DNA from: Macrobrachium rosenbergii
Taxonomy: Eukaryota > Arthropoda > Malacostraca > Decapoda > Palaemonidae
NCBI RefSeq assembly: GCF_040412425.1
Contig: NC_089743.1
Location: forward strand, 91,140,403 to 91,204,402
DNA length: 64,000 nucleotides
Direction of reading: 5' to 3'
Below are positions 12,401 through 25,814 of the stretch, in pieces. Numbering within the stretch: position 1 is the stretch's first letter; every line of letters begins with the position of its first letter. Both the position numbers and the translations under genes were made by a program. The notes beneath the pieces are model-generated. The model saw nothing but the letters and a program-made list of their open reading frames with translations, was not told where the DNA came from and searched no databases.

Positions 12401-12732
12401 TTTGTTCACCCACATTTGCTGGATGTTTAACAACAGAGAACTGCCATTTATATTTAAGTACATATTAAAATACTGGCTGTATACATCAAATGAAAAACTA
12501 CAACAATACACCGAGTAGAAACTAAACTACAAGAAAAGCTTTATCAGTACTGTATTACTGTATGAAATACAATACCATCATCACAAGAAATATCAGTTTC
12601 CTTAAGCAAAACAAAAAATAAACTCACCACTTGGAGGCTTCTCTGAGATTTCTGTTGCCTTGTTTGCTGAAGAGTCCGTCTCCTCATCAGCTTCTACAGG
12701 CTGGACTGCCTGGCTCTGTTCGTTATCCATGT
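3340..12732 (-). CDS. Sfmbt: MBT-repeat chromatin protein, probably Sfmbt (5' part, partial gene)
   Basis: Three minus-strand coding exons join in phase: 12730-12628, 8041-7968 and 3467-3340. The start is the first ATG of exon 1 (12730-12728), two bases after a splice acceptor, so a 5'UTR exon lies further right. Residues 1-34 are acidic and Ser/Thr-rich. Residues 37-59 carry the classic start of an MBT repeat (FEWEEYLEET, then AVPPSAFYH). Residues 60-101 carry the core strand pattern (SGMEVGQILEV, GYWIAKIVTICGPLLR). MBT repeats bind mono- or dimethyl-lysine on histone tails in Polycomb-type repression. A short acidic leader before the first repeat is what SFMBT proteins have, which is why I prefer Sfmbt over L3MBTL or Scm, but only one repeat is visible. 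The gene continues past the left edge or into 1-3339, where I found no further exon. Confidence 0.75.
3766..3903. repeat. Perfect 46-bp tandem triplication
   Basis: Three head-to-tail units start at 3766, 3812 and 3858. Each begins TAATGATTGCATTTG and ends AGATTCAGTCTTC. I see no differences between units. It lies in an intron of the MBT gene. Confidence 0.95.
3904..5100. other. Intronic stretch, no feature recognised
   Basis: AT-rich sequence inside the large MBT-gene intron. The part from about 4500 onward may be the degraded 5' side of the LINE fragment that follows, but I cannot show this from protein motifs. Confidence 0.4.
5101..6030 (+). mobile_element. Degenerate non-LTR retrotransposon, 3' end of reverse transcriptase ORF
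   Basis: In the frame starting near 5336, LGVTFNKELTFKKHISN is the conserved motif after the RT catalytic core of jockey/CR1-type LINEs. It is followed by the usual SSVFQKVGI stretch. A stop interrupts at about 5498, and the protein continues in another frame with ADSHFKLVDRVM, another standard LINE C-terminal motif. An AATAAATAAA tract near 6015 may be the 3' tail. At least one stop and one frameshift make it non-functional. It lies in an MBT-gene intron, on the opposite strand to the gene. Confidence 0.75.
6031..7967. other. Intronic stretch with a small 25-bp duplication
   Basis: No exon recognised. Contains two adjacent 25-bp units at 7307-7331 and 7332-7356 (CACTGGCATTAAAAATNATG) that differ at one base. 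Confidence 0.45.
7968..8041 (-). CDS. Sfmbt: MBT gene coding exon 2 (start of MBT repeat 1)
   Basis: 74 bp. Acceptor CTTTCAG before 8041, donor CAT|GTAAGT after 7968. The first two bases (AT) complete a GAT codon with the G that ends exon 1. It leaves in phase 0 and joins Val60 of exon 3, giving AFYH-VEKSLE, which matches the AFxHVExSL junction typical of MBT repeats. This join is the strongest support for the gene model. Confidence 0.82.
8042..9494. other. Intronic stretch, no feature recognised
   Basis: Between MBT exons 1 and 2. The plus-strand open frames at 8206-8457 and the minus frame at 8263-8481 show no domain, and their composition does not differ clearly from the flanks. Confidence 0.4.
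9495..10536. mobile_element. Non-autonomous Tigger/pogo-like DNA transposon, ~1.04 kb
   Basis: The ends are inverted repeats. The left end is TAGTAAAACCTCGCTTTAAC; the reverse complement of the right end is CAGTGAAACCTCACTTTAAC; both continue with AGAC. TA dinucleotides flank both sides (9493-9494 and 10537-10538), as expected for a TA target-site duplication. The interior has no open transposase frame, so it would need one in trans. CAGTNAAACCTC..TTAA termini are typical of pogo/Tigger elements. A 29-30-bp duplication at about 9602-9661 lies inside. Located in MBT intron 1. Confidence 0.75.
10537..12627. other. Intronic stretch, no feature recognised
   Basis: AT-rich sequence between the Tigger-like element and MBT exon 1. 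The plus-strand open frame at 10863-11264 (133 codons) is hydrophobic and low-complexity with no recognisable domain, so I do not call it a gene. Confidence 0.4.
12628..12730 (-). CDS. Sfmbt: MBT gene coding exon 1 (start codon, acidic leader)
   Basis: The exon runs 12732-12628, with acceptor TTGCTCCACAG before 12732 and donor AGTG|GTGAGT after 12628. The ATG is at 12730. It encodes 34 residues starting MDNEQSQAVQPVEADEE, rich in Glu, Ser and Thr, and ends in phase 1 (G), which matches the AT at the start of exon 2. An acceptor just two bases before the ATG implies a non-coding first exon upstream. Confidence 0.78.
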
Positions 12733-13169
12733 CTGTGGAGCAAAATTAACTCTTCAATTAGGATGAAGTTCTATATTTCACTTTTATGATTTGTGGTGTT
12801 CTAGGTCAGATTAAGAAGGGGGGCTCAATTCAGGATTGGTTGGGTTAGGGACGGCAAAGTTAGGTGGGTCTGTAATGGCTTGGAGCATTCTAGGTCAGTT
12901 TAGGTAGGGGGTTCCAAGAGCGGGTGAAGCCTGTGTCAGGTGGGAAAAGTAAGGTTAGGGTAAATCCTTGTATGAGCCTTTGAAATCTTTGTATCCTTAT
13001 GATACCTATTATGTAATATTGTACCTATTAAAGACAGGACTCAAAGATATTCTCTGACTACTTATCCATGGGCACCTGCACATAGGGGCATGGGGGGCAC
13101 TTGCCCCCCCTGAAATCCTGGAAAAAATTATTATACACACATATATATATATATTAGTATAATGCAAAA
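12733..13169. other. Upstream of MBT exon 1; G-rich and repeat-derived pieces
   Basis: 12820-12970 is G/T-rich with repeated TTAGG/GGTTAGGG-like words. 13078-13135 (GGGGCATGGGGGGCAC, then TTGCCCCCCC) resembles the ends of the element at 14556. No promoter or 5'UTR exon could be fixed. Confidence 0.35.
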
Positions 13170-13500
13170 TAAAATAAAAAATATAAATTTTTTATATACA
13201 TACTATTATTAAAATGCACTAATATGTAAGAAATAATTTTTTTGAGACACACCAGGATTTTCTTACGATTAGTCAAGTCTACAAAAATAAATGCATGGGC
13301 CTCAAACATGGAATGAATTGCTACAAGAAATAAAAAATCTATTTTTTTTTCTTGTAGATTTTCCTTCCATGTTAGGGGCCCACACTTTTATTTTTGTAGC
13401 CATGATTAATTGTAAGAAAATCCTGGTGTCTCAAAAATTATTCTGTATTTTTTGGTGCATTTTAATAAATGCATGTCTATAAATTTTTTTGATATTTTTT
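13170..13500. repeat. Foldback element, arms of ~160 bp
   Basis: The left arm (about 13170-13340) and right arm (about 13345-13500) are imperfect inverted repeats. Matching landmarks are CACCAGGATTTTCTTACGAT against the reverse complement of TTGTAAGAAAATCCTGGTG, plus AACATGGA and CTACAAGAAA blocks in both arms. The loop is a few bases. A single strand would form a long hairpin. It encodes no protein. Confidence 0.75.
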
Positions 13501-13578
13501 TATTTAATACTTTTCAGTTTTGACAGAAATTGTAACTGATTTGTGATTGTAGTTAATGAAAGTAATATCTGTTTCCAG

Positions 13579-13712
13579 ATGGAAGGTGAGGGGGGGGAGG
13601 AGAAAGGAGAGGGAAGGGGGAAGGGGGAGGAGGGGAAGAAAATGGGAAGGGATGAAGGGGAAAGAGGGGAGGGGTGGAGGAGGAAGGGGTAAGGGAGGGA
13701 AAGGGAAGTTTT
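13579..13712 (+). repeat. Homopurine (G/A) tract, ~130 bp
   Basis: The plus strand is almost entirely G and A, with runs such as GAGGGGGGGGAGGAG and AAGGGGGAAGGGGGAGG; the few interruptions are single pyrimidines near the ends. Open frames on both strands here (Arg/Gly/Lys or Pro/Ser/Phe only) are by-products of the tract. Confidence 0.9.
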
Positions 13713-13865
13713 GCATTGATCATTCATTGATAAAAATAAGCTAATGAATCAATACAGCAGAAATAAAATTAATTCATGAAAGGAAAGAAGATTCTAATAT
13801 CATGTAAAAGTGTCAGGTTGATTTGACCTTTCATTTGTTATTACTTTGAGATTTAAAAAAAACAA

Positions 13866-14220
13866 AAAATGTGCCGAAGTTTCTTCGGCGCAATCTGAGT
13901 TTTCTGTACAGCTTATAATCAAGGCCACCGAAAATAGATCCTCTTTCGGTGGTCTCGGTATAATGCTGTATGAACAGCAGCCCATGAAACTTTAACTACG
14001 GCCATGTGGTGGCCTATCCTATATCCAGAAGCACGATTATGGCTAACTTTAACCTTAAATAAAAACTACTGGGGCTAGAGGACTGCAATTTGGTATGTTT
14101 GATGACTGGAGGGTGGATGATCAGCATACCAATTTGCAGCCCTCTAGCCTCAGCAGTTTTTAAGATCTGAGGGCAGGCAGAAAAAGTGCGGACAGACAAT
14201 GCCATCACAATAGTTGGTAG
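13866..14220 (-). mobile_element. Hairpin-ended MITE-like repeat, copy 1
   Basis: One of five copies in the window (others at 46266, 55730, 58450 and 59786). One end is a hairpin (CCGAAGTTTCTTCGGCGC). The middle contains an inverted pair built on AGAGGGCTGCAAATTGGTAT and its complement around a TGGATGATCA core. The other end has GTGCGGACAGACAA and the remains of a TTTTCTTTTACAGAAAACT palindrome. No coding capacity. Confidence 0.8.
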
Positions 14221-14447
14221 AACTAAGCAATACCTCAGCACAGGGTATTACTTTGGAAATTGATTTTTCCTACAGTATTTTGGTTGCTTATCAAGAATTT
14301 ACTGTTATTTTTAGTCGGTCGACAGTAATTAACCTGCAATTAACCTCAGAAGTTGTATGCTGGCCATCCTGGATTGCTATCTCACATGCACAGTGTTATA
14401 GGACCGCTTCCGGTAAAGTGTCATTTCCTTCACCAGGGGGCCTGCTA

Positions 14448-14476
14448 AGTTAGGTTAGGGTAAGTTAGGTTAGTAT
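14448..14476 (+). repeat. Short interstitial telomere-like TTAGG run
   Basis: Reads TAAGTTAGGTTAGGG then TAAGTTAGGTTAG, i.e. degenerate copies of the arthropod telomere repeat TTAGG. It lies between the MITE-like copy at 13866 and the element at 14556. Confidence 0.5.
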
Positions 14477-14555
14477 AGTTCCTTTTATAATAGGTTTCCT
14501 TAGCCAATCCCTTCTGGAACATAAGGTTCCCTGATGACTTGCGCATGCCCGGAAC

Positions 14556-14707
14556 CACTAGCGGATCCATGGGGGGCACCCGGGCATGTGCCTCCACCCA
14601 CGAAAAATAATGACAAAATAATAATAATGAAGATTTGGATAATAATAACATAAATAAGAAATATAAAAATGGGAAAAAATTGATTATAGAAATAATAATA
14701 AAACAGA

Positions 14708-14763
<56 letters not shown>

Positions 14764-14823
14764 GTATGTATGTATATGAAAATTGGTGGACGCCCCATGA
14801 AATTTTTCTGGATCTGCTAATGC
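14556..14823. mobile_element. MITE-like element with CACTAGCGGATCCA ends
   Basis: The left end is CACTAGCGGATCCATGGGG. The right end, reverse complemented, is CATTAGCAGATCCAGAAA, so the termini are inverted repeats with a few mismatches. The interior is A-rich with AATAATGACAAAATAAT and a (TA)n array at 14709-14758. A second partial copy begins at 15217 with the same terminus and the same AATAATGACAAAATAAT block. No open frame of its own. Confidence 0.65.
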
Positions 14824-15216
14824 GCGGAACCATTCCATAACATCAACATGGCAGTCCACTCTTTCTCCCAACAATTCCAAAACTCCCCATTCCCAAAGGG
14901 TTCCCAACCACGTTGGGTAGAGATAGAGGTGAATAATAATTAACCGACAATAAATAACACCAACTCTTTCATCGGCAACACTAAAAGAACAGGAAAACTC
15001 CATTTCGAAGGTAACAGTCCGTGCAGAGCTCTTGCTTAGAAATACCCAATACCCAATAGTTTTCTTTTACAATAAACTAAAACTAGACTACGGCAGCCTG
15101 CGGCCCAGTTTAAAATGATCCTTCAATTAGAGTTTAAAATTATTTTATATATATACATTCATCAACATTAGCTAAAGAGACTTAAGGCTAGCCTAATATT
15201 CTTCAGTCCATAGAGT

Positions 15217-15350
15217 CACTAGCGGATCCAGGTGGGGTGGCACCTGGGCACGTTGCCCCCCATGAAAAATAATGACAAAATAATAATATAGAAGATATAA
15301 ATAACATAAATGAGAAACATCAAAATAGGAAACAAATTGGTGCCGTCGGC
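15217..15350. mobile_element. Partial second copy of the CACTAGCGGATCCA element
   Basis: Starts CACTAGCGGATCCAGG, then GCCCCCCATGAAAAATAATG, and follows the 14556 element until about GGAAACAAATTGG. Its right terminus is missing. Confidence 0.65.
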
Positions 15351-15779
15351 TGCGCGGAGCTACTATAGAGTTCTGCCTTAATTATCCATTTTACCTCGTT
15401 TTTCGAGCTCTTACGAAAATCCAGACAGATTTAGATTGATAATAAACACAATAAATCTAGGTCAATCACAGTAAATTACCGAAACTCATATACTTATTAT
15501 ACCCTGACTTACGGTAAGTATTAATCCGAGACACAATTACGGCCGAAGCTACCTGTTCAAAGTTTTCACTTAAGGAATTATTACCCAAGAATTTATCGGT
15601 GTAACTATGATACTACTTTAAAGACATTCTTTCAAATGCTTTCAGAATAACTGCGTCAATTTAAATGGCCACATAAAACACGTGCACGTAATAAAATCAC
15701 TTATGCCCGAAGACTGGACGAGAAAAACTACGCGGCGGTGACTCAGGAAGAGCTTCAGGTATTGCATTAAAAACAACAC
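15351..15779. other. No feature recognised
   Basis: Unique-looking intergenic sequence before the tandem array. Confidence 0.4.
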
Positions 15780-16070
15780 AGAGCTGAACATAACTTTCGT
15801 ATCATTAGAGTGGTAAAATTTTTCCTTTTTTTGTTTTTTTTAGAAATGGAGTGCAAATTCTCAAGTTCTTTTGGGGTAATTTCATTAAAGTTATGTAATT
15901 TGATTTCCCAGAAGCTGATCACAACTTTCGTATGATTAGAGTTGTAAGATTTTTTCTTTTTTTTTGGAAATGGAGTGCAAATTCTCTAGTTCTTTTGGGG
16001 TAATTTCATTAAAGTTATGTAATTTGATTTCCCAGAAGCTGAACATAACTTTCGTATCATTAGAGTGGTA

Positions 16071-16108
<38 letters not shown>

Positions 16109-16400
16109 GGAGTGCAAATTCTCTAGTTCTTGGGGGATAATTTCATTAGAATTGTGTAATTTGATTTCCCAGAAGCTGATCACAACTATCGTATGATTAG
16201 AGTTGTAAGATTTTTCCTTTTTTTTTTTTTTTGGAAATGGAGTGCAAATTCTCTAGTTCTTGGGGGATAATTTCATTAGAATTGTGTAATTTGATTTCCC
16301 AGAAGCTGATCACAACTTTCGTATGATCAGAGTGGTAAGATTTTTCCTTTTTTTGTTATTTTTTTTTAGAAATGGAGTGAAATTCTCTAGTTCTTTAGGG
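15780..16400 (+). repeat. Five-unit tandem array, ~125-135 bp units
   Basis: Units begin with AGCTGANCAYAACTWTCGTA near 15780, 15912, 16037, 16175 and 16303. Each has a T-rich tract, GAAATGGAGTGCAAATTCTC and TAATTTGATTTCCCAGA. The T tracts vary in length, which accounts for most of the size change. Two subtypes are visible: 'gaacataac ... atcatt ... gtggta' (units 1, 3) and 'gatcacaac ... atgatt ... gttgta' (units 2, 4). Unit 5 is mixed. Confidence 0.9.
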
Positions 16401-16689
16401 CAGCTCATTTGTTAATTTATCTCTGACTAAAACACAATTTTAATTGCGTTAAATGAACAAATAATTAATTAATAAGTTTATATGTATTATATACGTATTT
16501 TTATGTATGTATATGTATACATATTATATATGTATTATATTATATATGTATTTATATGTATATATATGACAGAAATATTTTCTGTTAAAACAGAATTCCA
16601 TCATCAAATATATATTTGCCTGAGGAGAGAGACAGTTCAGTCTCTGAAACATAGCTTCTGTTTTCCACATTTTGGCGTTTCAATGGGTT

Positions 16690-16822
<133 letters not shown>

Positions 16823-17219
16823 TTATACATACATTATGATGTAATACTTCGTACTACATGCTCCGCTAAGTTGTGATAATCAGCACTGTACGCCCAAGCA
16901 GAAAAGTCTTTAGAGTATCTTGAACACCTTGTTGGGGTAAATACTCCCTAAATAGTGAATGAGCTTCTTCACCTGCGGAAAATGACAGTCAGTCATTTGC
17001 TTTTGCAGTGGATAAAACCACACTATCCATGTAACGCTGTGGTATGATATTCAACAAATCTGGGGAAATAACGTCTGCAGCTCAGTATTCTGTATGTGTT
17101 GGAAACCAGTAAAAATTAGGCAATAGATCATGAATTTTATTTATGAGTGGATTTAGTACGGAAAAGAAGAATGTTCTTTACCGGAAGTGTTTAAGAATCG
17201 ACAGTTGAATATCATGGCA
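16823..17219. other. No feature recognised
   Basis: Intergenic sequence with no motif I can name. Confidence 0.4.
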
Positions 17220-17870
17220 ATTAATGAAATGAAAATGAAAAGGCGTTATGTTTTGGATTGGGATGAACAAAGAATTGTAGTGACTGGTTCAGCTGAAAGC
17301 TGCACGATAAGGAATGAAGTTGTTTTTGTTTTGATAAAAAAAACTTGAATGCAAACGAAAAAGTACAACTAGGCTGGTCTACGGAATAAGTGGTTGCAAG
17401 TGTAAATTGGAGGAAAAAAGCAACAATAAGTCTGTATTGTCCAAGAATGGAAAACAATGAGCATGAGAAAAGCTTTTTCAGGTCTGGCAACGGATGAAAA
17501 TGAAATAGAAAGTTTCTCAGAGACCTTGACCATGTCCTTGACTGTGTTTGGACAAGGGGAAAAGAGTGCTTGAAGTGAATGGAAACGGAGTCAGATGAAA
17601 GTGAGTTATGAAAGGGGATTGAGTGTTTGAAATATGAAGCTTTACCAAAAATTAATTTTCCTAAGAATGCTGCCAAAGAAGAAGAAAAGAAAGCAAATGA
17701 GTTTATAAGATCGTGTTTTAGTGCAGAGTAGATCGAATAAGCAACTTGATGTATGTAATGGTGTGGATGGAGACATGTCTGCCCATTACCTGGTCAAAGC
17801 AAAAGTGAAATTAGAAGGCAGTCTGAACTGCAATGTTGTTATGCATGTGATTAAGATAAGTGAACTGGGC
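17220..17870 (+). mobile_element. Possible decayed LINE fragment
   Basis: Plus-strand sequence is A/G-rich with many stops. Short stretches such as NGVDGDMSAHYLVKAKVKLEG (about 17758-17820) resemble the 'SDHYLV..KVKL' end of LINE endonuclease domains. The similarity is weak and broken across frames. The 151-codon minus frame at 17221-17676 is its antisense shadow. Confidence 0.3.
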
Positions 17871-18874
17871 TAGACTGAAGTAAGAGAGACAGATCAGAGG
17901 AGAGGGAAGGGGAGTTTGCAAGTTAAACGATGGAGGAACTGGAAGACAGGTGAATTGTGGTGCAGAAAGAGAAAGAACAGAAAATTAGGCTATGTGGACT
18001 GGCTGGTAAAACGAGAGGTGTAGCATGTGTGTTGCCGGGGGAGGTGGGGAGGTGTCGTCAACCGATCCACCCCCAGTTGACAATAAACAACTGCATTATT
18101 TTCTAGCTTGAACTATCAAGATTCTGTTGCTTGTGTATGAAGACAGCAAATGATAATTCATATGTAAATGTTTTTAATAATTCTTATTCTAAGAACACTT
18201 ACCTAAGTGTTTCTTAAAGGGGCGGGTGTTTCTGGCCTAGACCCATAACCAGAGCCGTATTTAGAGACTATATACGGCTCTGGCCATAACCATTCTGAAA
18301 AGTGTTTGCCCAGAAGAGCCTCTTTGGTGTGTGTGTGTGTGTGTGTGTGTTGTGACGTGCGCCAGTATTCCACTCGCATTTCAGAACAAATAGCGCCTTT
18401 TCCTCTTCCAAATTTGTTTGACTATGAATTTAAACATTACGCCTATACATTCTTTACTGTAGCCTTTCATTACTAGTACTATTGCAGCGCTCAGTAATCA
18501 TTAAAGAGACAACGCCATTGTTCTATTTGCTTGTCTATACGAATATGCCAATGGTTTTCTTCCAGAAGTGACGAGTTAATACTTAGATATGCAACGGAAC
18601 ACTGAACATTAGGCGATCATACGTAAAATTGAAGAAATTCCGACATTTTGGAGAAACTCTAAAAACTACCACAACTTTATTTTAGAGTAGTCATGCTCTA
18701 CGACGAGCAAGTTTTTAATATCTGTGAAGAAAATTAGTTTTTCAAAATTCCATTATAGTCATTATTTCATCTGACCACACCCAAATGTGTTCATTCGATC
18801 AAAAGATAAATATAAACTTGAAAACATTTACTAAATATGTCATACTACCCTTTTCCCATCAACATTAACGCAGC

Positions 18875-19100
18875 ATTAGTACCTGACTGGAAAACAGAGG
18901 CCCAGCCATGTCCTGAGAAAACGGTTAATGGGAACACAAAAGAGGAAGGCCTAGGAGCAGATGGAGCGACTGCGTTCGAGAAGACACAAGAGATGACGGA
19001 ATAAAGGAACGGAGGACGAGAGACTGAAACACCTGGAAGAGGCTCATTAAAAATGGCGACCAAGAATAGGGATTATACTGAGAAGAAGAAGTAATAGGCC
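18875..19100 (+). mobile_element. LINE 3' tail fragment
   Basis: Broken plus-strand frames read like the C-terminus of a CR1/RTE-type reverse transcriptase ORF: a GHVL-type block, then KRLMGTQKR, then W/R-rich residues, then LEEAH*KWRP before a GAAGAAGAAG tail. Stops and frameshifts are present. It is short, so the family is uncertain. Confidence 0.45.
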
Positions 19101-22006
<2,906 letters not shown>

Positions 22007-22009
22007 TTA

Positions 22010-22080
<71 letters not shown>
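22007..22080. repeat. (ATT)n microsatellite
   Basis: About 24 trinucleotide units, uninterrupted. Confidence 0.95.
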
Positions 22081-22081
<1 letters not shown>

Positions 22082-22483
22082 GCTACATCATCCCTTGAAC
22101 TCGCATTCCTTCTGCGTTCCTAAACAGCACATTCAAAATAATTTGATGGCAGAGTCTCTGCATAGAGAAATCTCAGCCACTGATTAAGCGAACTAGCAGC
22201 TAGGAATTCTTCTGACTTTATTGGATGTTAATCTAGACTTCCAAAAATAAGGATAGAAATAAGTATGGTCATTACAGGTCAGTTGACTCGTTAAAGACAC
22301 TTCTTGAAAAAGAGGACCAGAATTCTGATGAATGTTGTTTTTTTTTAGATTGCTTTACTTTCGATTTTTATTGTTTTATTTTATAATCTACCTTCTTACA
22401 TAGCTCTTGACACCCAGATTTTTTGGGAGGCTAATCTGTATGCATGCTATAAATATATACATGGAAGGGAATAGAGATGAGTG

Positions 22484-22487
<4 letters not shown>

Positions 22488-22564
<77 letters not shown>
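22488..22564. repeat. Compound (TA)n-(TG)n microsatellite
   Basis: (TA)n to about 22530, then (TG)n. It abuts the repeat starting at 22569. Confidence 0.95.
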
Positions 22565-22568
<4 letters not shown>

Positions 22569-22569
<1 letters not shown>

Positions 22570-22745
22570 AATTGTAATAGCCACAATTTCCTCTTAACTT
22601 CTCGAATTCTTCGCGCTTGTTTGGATACGCTTGTCACTGCAAAGCCTTAAGATCTAAGTGCAAGAAGTGACCAGTAGATTCTACACACATACACACACAG
22701 ACACACACACACACACACATATAGATATACACACACACATTCTGG
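22569..22745. mobile_element. Partial copy of the foldback repeat at 24092
   Basis: Shares the arm sequence TCTTAACTTCTCGAATTCTT, GGATACGCTTGTCACT and AAGCCTTAAGATC with the element at 24092, then the shared tail AGTAGATTCTACACAC leading into (CA)n. The second arm is absent. Both copies have (TA)n/(TG)n on the left and (CA)n on the right. Confidence 0.7.
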
Positions 22746-23454
22746 TAAAAAGTGAAAAGTACATGGGTAAAGACAGTTTTAATAATTCACTTGAAACCAA
22801 AGACACCCATTCAAGAAATCAAGCTGGATGAATTAAAGATATATTACTTCAGGGCTGATTTAAGCCCTTTTAAAGACGTGTTTTAAGTTGCATATCGTAT
22901 TAAAACCAGCCGCGACTTCACCGGTAAAGGAACAGTTCTGATTACTGCTGAAATATATAAGAATTCTTTTAAGAAGAAGAATACCATTTTTGTTAGGGGA
23001 TATTTACTCGAACACACGGTACACACCCACTAACAGGCAGAAGGGTAAATGATGAGGCAAAAATCTATTATCCTTTGATTTATGCTTATTGTGAACTCCG
23101 GTTTTAAGAAGGCTAAGAACACTAAGAAGAACAACGTTCTTTTCTCGTGGATATTTACCAACGTTCATTCTCATTATAAGTCTGTGAGATGATTATCGAT
23201 GAAGCTGGAGTCGACTGTCATGTACGTTGATAAAAACATATTTATCATTGTTCGCGTGATAAATCCAAGGGAACTTTATTTCCCGCAGGAACATAAGAAT
23301 CACGGGAAGACTGACCATGAAGCCGCTATCCAGCCCAAACAAAACTCACGAGTCCATACGTAATCTAATCTTATCCGTAGAATGTAGCCAACCTCGATTG
23401 CTTCCTTCGTGCCTGTCCTAATGAATGATTCATTCAACCCCTCGAGTGGCTACC

Positions 23455-23458
<4 letters not shown>
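22746..23458. other. No feature recognised upstream of candidate promoter
   Basis: Intergenic sequence. No coding signature. Confidence 0.35.

Positions 23459-23502
<44 letters not shown>
23459..23502. repeat. (GA)n microsatellite next to a TATA-like box
   Basis: About 21 GA units ending directly at GGGCATAAAAGG. GAGA tracts can bind GAGA-factor-type proteins in arthropods; that role here is inference. Confidence 0.9.
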
Positions 23503-23504
<2 letters not shown>

Positions 23505-23513
23505 CATAAAAGG
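23505..23513 (+). promoter_or_regulatory. Candidate TATA box
   Basis: CATAAAAGG sits just after a (GA)n tract and is followed within ~30 bp by a GC-richer segment that ends in a good splice donor. Spacing would put a start site near 23535. The gene it would serve is not identified; the nearest plus-strand gene starts its visible exons at 53889. Confidence 0.4.
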
Positions 23514-23534
23514 AGCGCAGAGACGTTGCGACTA

Positions 23535-23666
23535 TTCGGTAGCTATGCGGCGACGGCGAGGCGCATAGAGACGTCTGCTCTGAAAGGAAGGGCAGTTCTC
23601 AGGGGAAGAAGAAGAAGAAGAAGAAGAGGAGGAGTAGACCCATTAGTTGCTTAAGGTCTCCGATAG
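23535..23666 (+). other. Candidate first exon (5'UTR) with splice donor
   Basis: A GC-richer segment containing CGGCGACGGCGAGG and a GAAGAAGAAG run, ending GATAG|GTGAGTAG, close to the donor consensus. There is no long frame from an ATG, so it would be mostly untranslated. The assignment rests on the promoter-like layout (GA tract, TATA, donor). Confidence 0.35.
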
Positions 23667-24022
23667 GTGAGTAGTTTTTAGAAGACTGCAGCGTAGTGTT
23701 TCCTAATATGCACACTAAAATTCTGCACGGCCAACCACGTACCCATTGTAGTTTAGTTAGTATTTCTGCATAGACGCATAGTCAGAAGGGAAGCATGGTT
23801 GGAAAAAACTTTGTTTATACATAATAAACATTGTCTAACTTACTGCCTGTAGGCAACTCGAAATTAGAATTTCAAATCCACATCGGCTTTGAATTAAAGG
23901 TAGGACAATTTTATTATACTTCCTGATTTATATCATCATAGTATACATTGCGAGTGTGCGCGATGAGGATAGACTGAAAGGATGCATACATAAATACGTA
24001 AATAAATAAACACACGTATATG

Positions 24023-24028
<6 letters not shown>
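23667..24028. other. No feature recognised
   Basis: Would be intron if the exon at 23535-23666 is real. Confidence 0.3.

Positions 24029-24089
<61 letters not shown>
24029..24089. repeat. (TA)n microsatellite
   Basis: Uninterrupted TA units adjoining the foldback element at 24092. Confidence 0.95.
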
Positions 24090-24091
<2 letters not shown>

Positions 24092-24345
24092 GTAATAGCT
24101 ACAATGCCCTCTTAACTTCTCGAATCCTTCGCACTTTTCTGGATACGCTTGTCACTACGAAGCCTTAAGATCCCGGGTTCGTTTCCTGCCACCAGACATC
24201 ATAATTTCTTCGTATTTCTTGCACTTGGGTCTTGAGGCTTTGTAGTGGCAAGCTTATCCAAAAAAGCGTGAAGACTTCGAGAAGTTAAGAGGGCGTTATG
24301 GCTATTACAGTTACATATGTATCTGGTAAAAAGAGTTTAGTAGAT
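24092..24345. mobile_element. Foldback element with ~80-bp arms between microsatellites
   Basis: The left arm (about 24092-24172) contains CCCTCTTAACTTCTCGAA and GGATACGCTTGTCACTACGA. The right arm (about 24230-24310) is its complement: TTCGAGAAGTTAAGAGGGCG and TAGTGGCAAGCTTATCC. The loop includes GATCCCGGGTTCGTTTCC. It is bounded by (TA)n on the left and (CA)n-(TA)n on the right, like the partial copy at 22569. Confidence 0.8.
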
Positions 24346-24349
24346 TCTA

Positions 24350-25724
<1,375 letters not shown>

Positions 25725-25764
25725 ATTATTATTATTATATTATTATTATTATTACTAATACTAC

Positions 25765-25813
<49 letters not shown>

Positions 25814-25814
25814 G
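25725..25814. repeat. (ATT)n microsatellite
   Basis: Imperfect at its left side (TATTATTACTAATACTACT) and uninterrupted to 25814. It lies downstream, in LINE orientation, of the fragment at 26011. Confidence 0.95.

Noticed and set aside
15780..16400. CRISPR-like array
   Set aside because: Units are contiguous tandem repeats with no unique spacers of fixed length, in a eukaryotic context.
17221..17676. 151-codon minus-strand frame
   Set aside because: Antisense shadow of an A/G-rich, possibly LINE-derived stretch.
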